Shown here: positions 60,841 through 64,000 of the stretch, in pieces
Position numbering within the stretch: the first letter of the stretch is position 1
Layout: each line of letters starts with the position of its first letter
Source: an uncultured Lachnospiraceae bacterium
Lineage (GTDB): Bacteria; Bacillota; Clostridia; Lachnospirales; Lachnospiraceae
Length of the DNA: 64,000 nucleotides
Assembly: GCA_910576535.1 (NCBI GenBank)
Contig: CAJTKK010000008.1
Span: forward strand, 62,001-126,000
Direction: 5' to 3'
Notes under the pieces: model-generated
What the model was told of the DNA's origin: nothing
Seen by the model: only the letters and a program-made list of their open reading frames with translations
Database searches by the model: none
Program-made: the position numbers and the translations under genes

Positions 60841-61365
60841 ATGCCATTAGAAATAGGTGGAAGAGCAGATAAACAAGGAAATAAATATGAGATAAACTGT
60901 ATAATCTATGAGATGCTCAAGGTTTTAGATGAAACGAATTATAGTGTTATTATTGAGGCACTTGGTACAGATGAGATTGGTACAGATATATTAGTAACGA
61001 CTTTTGATGGACTGAAAGAACACCAGCAATGTAAAGCGCGAAATACAAGTAAAGAATATTGGAATATTTCTGATTTAAAAGCAAAAGATATATTTTCTAC
61101 ATGGAAAATCCAACTGAATAGGGATAACAGTAGAAGAGTATCATTAGTCAGCCCTATGGCTTGCACTTTTTTATATGATTTACATAATCGGGCATGTAAT
61201 ACGAGTGGCAAAGCAGAAGATTTTTACTCCATGCAAATAATGAAAAGCAGTAAGGAATTTCAAAAATTTTATAAAAGTTTTTGCGCTGAAATGGACTTGG
61301 ATTGCGATAAAGAGGTTGATGTTTTAAAAAGTATTGACTATTTAAAGAGAATCTTTTATAAGTAG
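60841..61365 (+). CDS. Cap4/DUF4297-like dsDNA nuclease domain protein
   Basis: A 174-residue protein starting at ATG 60841 behind GAGAGGGATG. GGRADKQGNKYE, GTDEIGTDILVTT and EHQQCKAR hold Glu17, Asp49 and the Gln63-x-Lys65 pair of a PD-(D/E)XK-type nuclease of the DUF4297/Cap4 group, which acts as the effector domain in CBASS and Avs defence proteins. The gene ends TAG, followed immediately and in the same frame by the NTPase ATG. It could be the N-terminal part of one ancestral protein split by an amber codon, or a separate coupled subunit. The DNA is clearly more AT-rich than the window. Confidence 0.8.
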   Translation: MPLEIGGRADKQGNKYEINCIIYEMLKVLDETNYSVIIEALGTDEIGTDILVTTFDGLKEHQQCKARNTSKEYWNISDLKAKDIFSTWKIQLNRDNSRRVSLVSPMACTFLYDLHNRACNTSGKAEDFYSMQIMKSSKEFQKFYKSFCAEMDLDCDKEVDVLKSIDYLKRIFYK

Positions 61366-63429
61366 ATGTCAGAATATGAACTGGAGGAACGCGTAAATCA
61401 AAATATACAAGTTTTGTTTAGCAGTGAACAAAAAGTAGTTTACAATGCATTACTTTCGTTTGTTGTTGTAGAAGATATATTAGGAAAAAAAATTACACAA
61501 TCTGTATTATGTGATTATTTTGTAAAACAGGGAATTGTTCTTCGTTTAAAAGATGGTGATAAAAGAATTGCACCGAGAATCAATGAAATTAATCGAGAGT
61601 ATAGAGAGAGTTTTAGAGCATTACAAGGTGGTTTAATTCATAGAGAAGAATTTGATGATTGTATAAAAGCTATTGAAAATGAAAAATCGACTATTATTTC
61701 TGGAAGTGCTGGTTATGGAAAAAGTGGGTGTACAGAGGCAATTTTAAATTATTGCGATGAAAGGAAACTTCCGTATATTGCAGTAAAACTTGATCGAAGA
61801 ATACTTCATATGAATTGTGAAATCTGGGGACAAGAGTTGGGACTTCCTGGGTCAATTGTTCATTCTATACATTGTATTTCAAGAAACGAAAATGCTGTAA
61901 TTATTTTAGATCAATTGGATGCTTTAAGATGGACACAGGCCAATTCCAGTGAAGCACTTGCAGTTTGCATGGAACTAATCAGACAGGTAGAACACTTGAA
62001 TTATGAAAGAAAGAAGAAAATAATTACAATTTTTGTTTGTAGGACATATGATTTTGAAAATGATAATAATATAAATTCGTTATTTAAAAAGCAGGAGTCT
62101 TCCGAGAATGCTTGGGAAATAGTTAAAGTAGGAGACTTTAAAGAAGAGGTTGTAAAAGAAGTTATTGGTGAAAAATACGAGCAATTGTCACTCAAACTAA
62201 AAAAGTTATTAAGAATACCAAGTAATCTTTATATTTGGCAACATTTGGATAAAGAAGAAGCCTATGGAGATTGCTTAACCACCAGCCATCTGATAGACAA
62301 ATGGTTTGAGCAAATATGTAGAAAAAATGTAACCGCAGGATTACAGCAAAAATCTGTTAATGAAACCAAGATAAACGTAGTTGACGCTTTAGATAGAACA
62401 GGGCGGTTATATGTTCCAAAACAAATCTTGCATGTTGAAGAAGCGAGCTTAGATTATTTAGTTTCATCGGAAATTATTACAATTCAAAATAATAGAGTTG
62501 GTTTTGCCCATCAGTCAATTTTAGATTATTGTATATCCCAAAGGATGATGGAAAAGTATTTTGATGGACAAGATATAAAAAATATTATAGGGGAAAAATG
62601 TAAGCAAACACCTGGAAGAAGGTATCAGGTACAGATGTTTTTACAAAATCTTTTGGAATATGATAGTAGTGATTTTCTTCTAATTGGTGAAAAGATGTTG
62701 AGTTCAGATGGTATCAGATATTATGTCAAATATGTCTTTTATGAGACTTTAGGACAAATTCAAGAACCAGATGATAATATCATTCAATTTGTTTTAGATA
62801 ATTGTGAAAATGAGATTTATGGAAAATATTTATTAGATAATGTTATTTTTTCAAGAAAGCAATATATAACCATCTTGAGAAATCAAGGTGTTTTGGAGCG
62901 ATGGTATTCCGAACCAAAGAAAAAAGTTTTAGTTTTCAATTTATTGCAGAGTATTACTCCTGATTTAGATGATGAGGATATTTCTTTCATTAAGAAACAT
63001 GCTTTTTATGATAAGAATGAGGACGAACAGTTCATGAGATGTTTTCTCCATGATATTACACAGGAAAGCGAGGAAATGTTTGAACTTAGAATGTTGTTTT
63101 ATGAACATTATCCTGAGTATGCAAAAGAAGTTTATATAGATGTAAAGTCTATGATGAAACAATTTGGAACAAGAACAATCCGACTTATTTCTTTTTGGCT
63201 ACAAAATAAAATAAAAAGTCAGGGTAGATATGTATACCGTTATGAAGAAGAATTAGTAGATTCAGATGATTCTTTTTTTATAGATAATGTGGAAATTGTA
63301 CTTAATGAATTTCTTCCATATATACCAAAAGAGAGTGGATGGGAAGTAAAGTATAGCGACTGGTCAGGAAGGTATATGCATAAAAGAAGTATTGAAAGAG
63401 CCTGCGTGGGGTTAAAAAAGCGACTATAG
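61366..63429 (+). CDS. STAND-type NTPase, Avs-like (first frame part)
   Basis: 687 residues with a helical N terminus (about 1-90), a P-loop GSAGYGKSG at 113-121, a Walker B-like AVIILDQLDAL (about 180-190), a winged-helix region with FAHQSILDYCISQRMM and helical repeats after about 400. This is the layout of STAND NTPases that sense phage proteins in Avs systems. Its ATG touches the nuclease stop (TAGATG) and lacks a ribosome site. The frame ends at TAG 63427-63429, three codons after an A AAA AAG heptamer; the protein sequence continues in the -1 frame. Confidence 0.8.
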   Translation: MSEYELEERVNQNIQVLFSSEQKVVYNALLSFVVVEDILGKKITQSVLCDYFVKQGIVLRLKDGDKRIAPRINEINREYRESFRALQGGLIHREEFDDCIKAIENEKSTIISGSAGYGKSGCTEAILNYCDERKLPYIAVKLDRRILHMNCEIWGQELGLPGSIVHSIHCISRNENAVIILDQLDALRWTQANSSEALAVCMELIRQVEHLNYERKKKIITIFVCRTYDFENDNNINSLFKKQESSENAWEIVKVGDFKEEVVKEVIGEKYEQLSLKLKKLLRIPSNLYIWQHLDKEEAYGDCLTTSHLIDKWFEQICRKNVTAGLQQKSVNETKINVVDALDRTGRLYVPKQILHVEEASLDYLVSSEIITIQNNRVGFAHQSILDYCISQRMMEKYFDGQDIKNIIGEKCKQTPGRRYQVQMFLQNLLEYDSSDFLLIGEKMLSSDGIRYYVKYVFYETLGQIQEPDDNIIQFVLDNCENEIYGKYLLDNVIFSRKQYITILRNQGVLERWYSEPKKKVLVFNLLQSITPDLDDEDISFIKKHAFYDKNEDEQFMRCFLHDITQESEEMFELRMLFYEHYPEYAKEVYIDVKSMMKQFGTRTIRLISFWLQNKIKSQGRYVYRYEEELVDSDDSFFIDNVEIVLNEFLPYIPKESGWEVKYSDWSGRYMHKRSIERACVGLKKRL
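63414..63420 (+). other. A AAA AAG slippery heptamer at the frame break
   Basis: The bases are phased X XXY YYZ relative to the upstream frame (TTA AAA AAG). A -1 slip gives GCG ACT ATA GCA and leads into the long downstream frame; the zero frame stops 6 bases later. GGGG lies just upstream; no strong downstream hairpin is evident. Confidence 0.6.
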
Positions 63430-64000
63430 CATTATGTTGTAGATCTCCAGAGCGGTTTTTGGAATATTATGAACCATATATGGGGCGAGGGTATCATGTA
63501 TTTAATGAAATAATTTTAAGCGGATTGGCAGCTCTATCTCCCTTATATAGCAATCGGATAATGCGTTATCTTAGCAATGGTGTGGACAAAAATGTTTTTG
63601 ATTATACCAGTGGATCAGAGGATGAATTAGGGCTTGTAAAAGAGGTTTTAAAAATTCATGGAAACAACTGTGATAAAGAAGAATTATTATTAACAGAAGA
63701 TGCAGTTTGTCGTTATATTTCTCCCAATGCATCTGAATGGTATAAACGTAGGATTGAGCAGAACAAACAGAAAGTATATCCGCCTGTGTACTGGAGTTTT
63801 TGGGGAGACTTACAGTATGAATTATTACAGTGTTTACCGGAAGAACGAATTGGCATAAAAACAAAGGAATTATTGCGTGTGTTGGATAGGCGCTTTCATA
63901 AAGTTTCATCTCGCTATTGTAATAAGAATGGACATTCAGGGTGGGTAAAGTCACCTGTTTCAGATAAAAATATTAGCAAGGGACAGTGGCTTCAAATCAT
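63420..64000 (+). CDS. STAND-type NTPase, continuation in the -1 frame (runs off the window)
   Basis: From GCG at 63420 the -1 frame is open for 193 codons to the window end: ATIALCCRSPERFLEYYEPY, then GRGYHVFNEIILSGLAALSP, and later SGWVKSPVSDKNISKGQW. Composition and helical-repeat character continue the upstream protein, so this is the sensor region of the same gene. It has no start or ribosome site of its own. It is joined either by programmed -1 frameshifting or, if one base was lost from the G or A run, is now separated from the rest. Confidence 0.75.

Overview
The window looks like a chromosomal stretch from an anaerobic Clostridia of the Lachnospiraceae type. This is an inference from gene content (class II GalT, FeoAB, CarD, VanW proteins, rubredoxin-type flavoprotein, DUF1284, TraX-like protein, many purine-rich AGGAGG ribosome binding sites) and from promoters of TTGACA/TATAAT type with frequent extended -10 (TGn) elements.

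Layout. 1-1326 is the 3' part of ftsH. 1.6-12.5 kb is a sugar block: a GH13 cytoplasmic amylase, two tandem paralogous AraC regulators, a divergent binding-protein/two-permease ABC importer without its own ATPase, a GH36 alpha-galactosidase and an Fe-S aldo/keto reductase. 12.6-18.7 kb holds an acetyltransferase, a flavin reductase-rubredoxin fusion, bioY behind a probable BirA operator, DUF1284, feoAB, a TraX-like protein and a zinc-ribbon membrane protein. 18.7-22.4 kb holds a DUF1905-C39-like protein, an aminoglycoside adenylyltransferase-GNAT fusion coupled to a lipoprotein, and a CarD-like regulator.

22.5-26.3 kb is a small accessory segment bracketed by two different tRNA-Gly genes: an XRE repressor, a WYL regulator broken by two lesions, and a 642-residue protein with a nuclease-like motif followed by a glycine-rich membrane region. 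26.4-41.7 kb holds two VanW proteins, an acyltransferase, a third AraC regulator next to galK-galT (with the alpha-galactosidase this gives a Leloir route for alpha-galactosides), a B12-type radical SAM protein, nth, a DnaQ-like exonuclease, a 35-residue membrane peptide, and an AIR-synthase-like/Lrp/aminotransferase operon. 41.8-53.7 kb holds envelope proteins, trmL, a sigma/anti-sigma/small-protein operon, a two-component system, mutS2, a catalytically degenerate HtrA-like protein and yhaM.

55.1-60.4 kb is a 5.3-kb serine-recombinase element inserted in the 3' part of an rlmD-type methyltransferase gene. The 9-bp sequence CATGTGGAA occurs at both ends, and the displaced rlmD tail lies at 60439-60753. 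The element carries a parB remnant, a DUF6809-like gene, two paralogous ribbon-helix-helix genes with matching operators, a repeat array, a cluster of hairpins, a RelE/ParE-type toxin-antitoxin pair and the recombinase. Directly beyond it, in visibly AT-richer DNA, is a defence-like pair that runs off the window: a Cap4/DUF4297-like nuclease followed without a gap by a STAND-type NTPase. The NTPase frame is interrupted exactly at an A AAA AAG slippery heptamer and continues in the -1 frame to the window end. This pair, the 642-residue protein with its broken WYL neighbour, and the element inside rlmD are the parts most worth following up.
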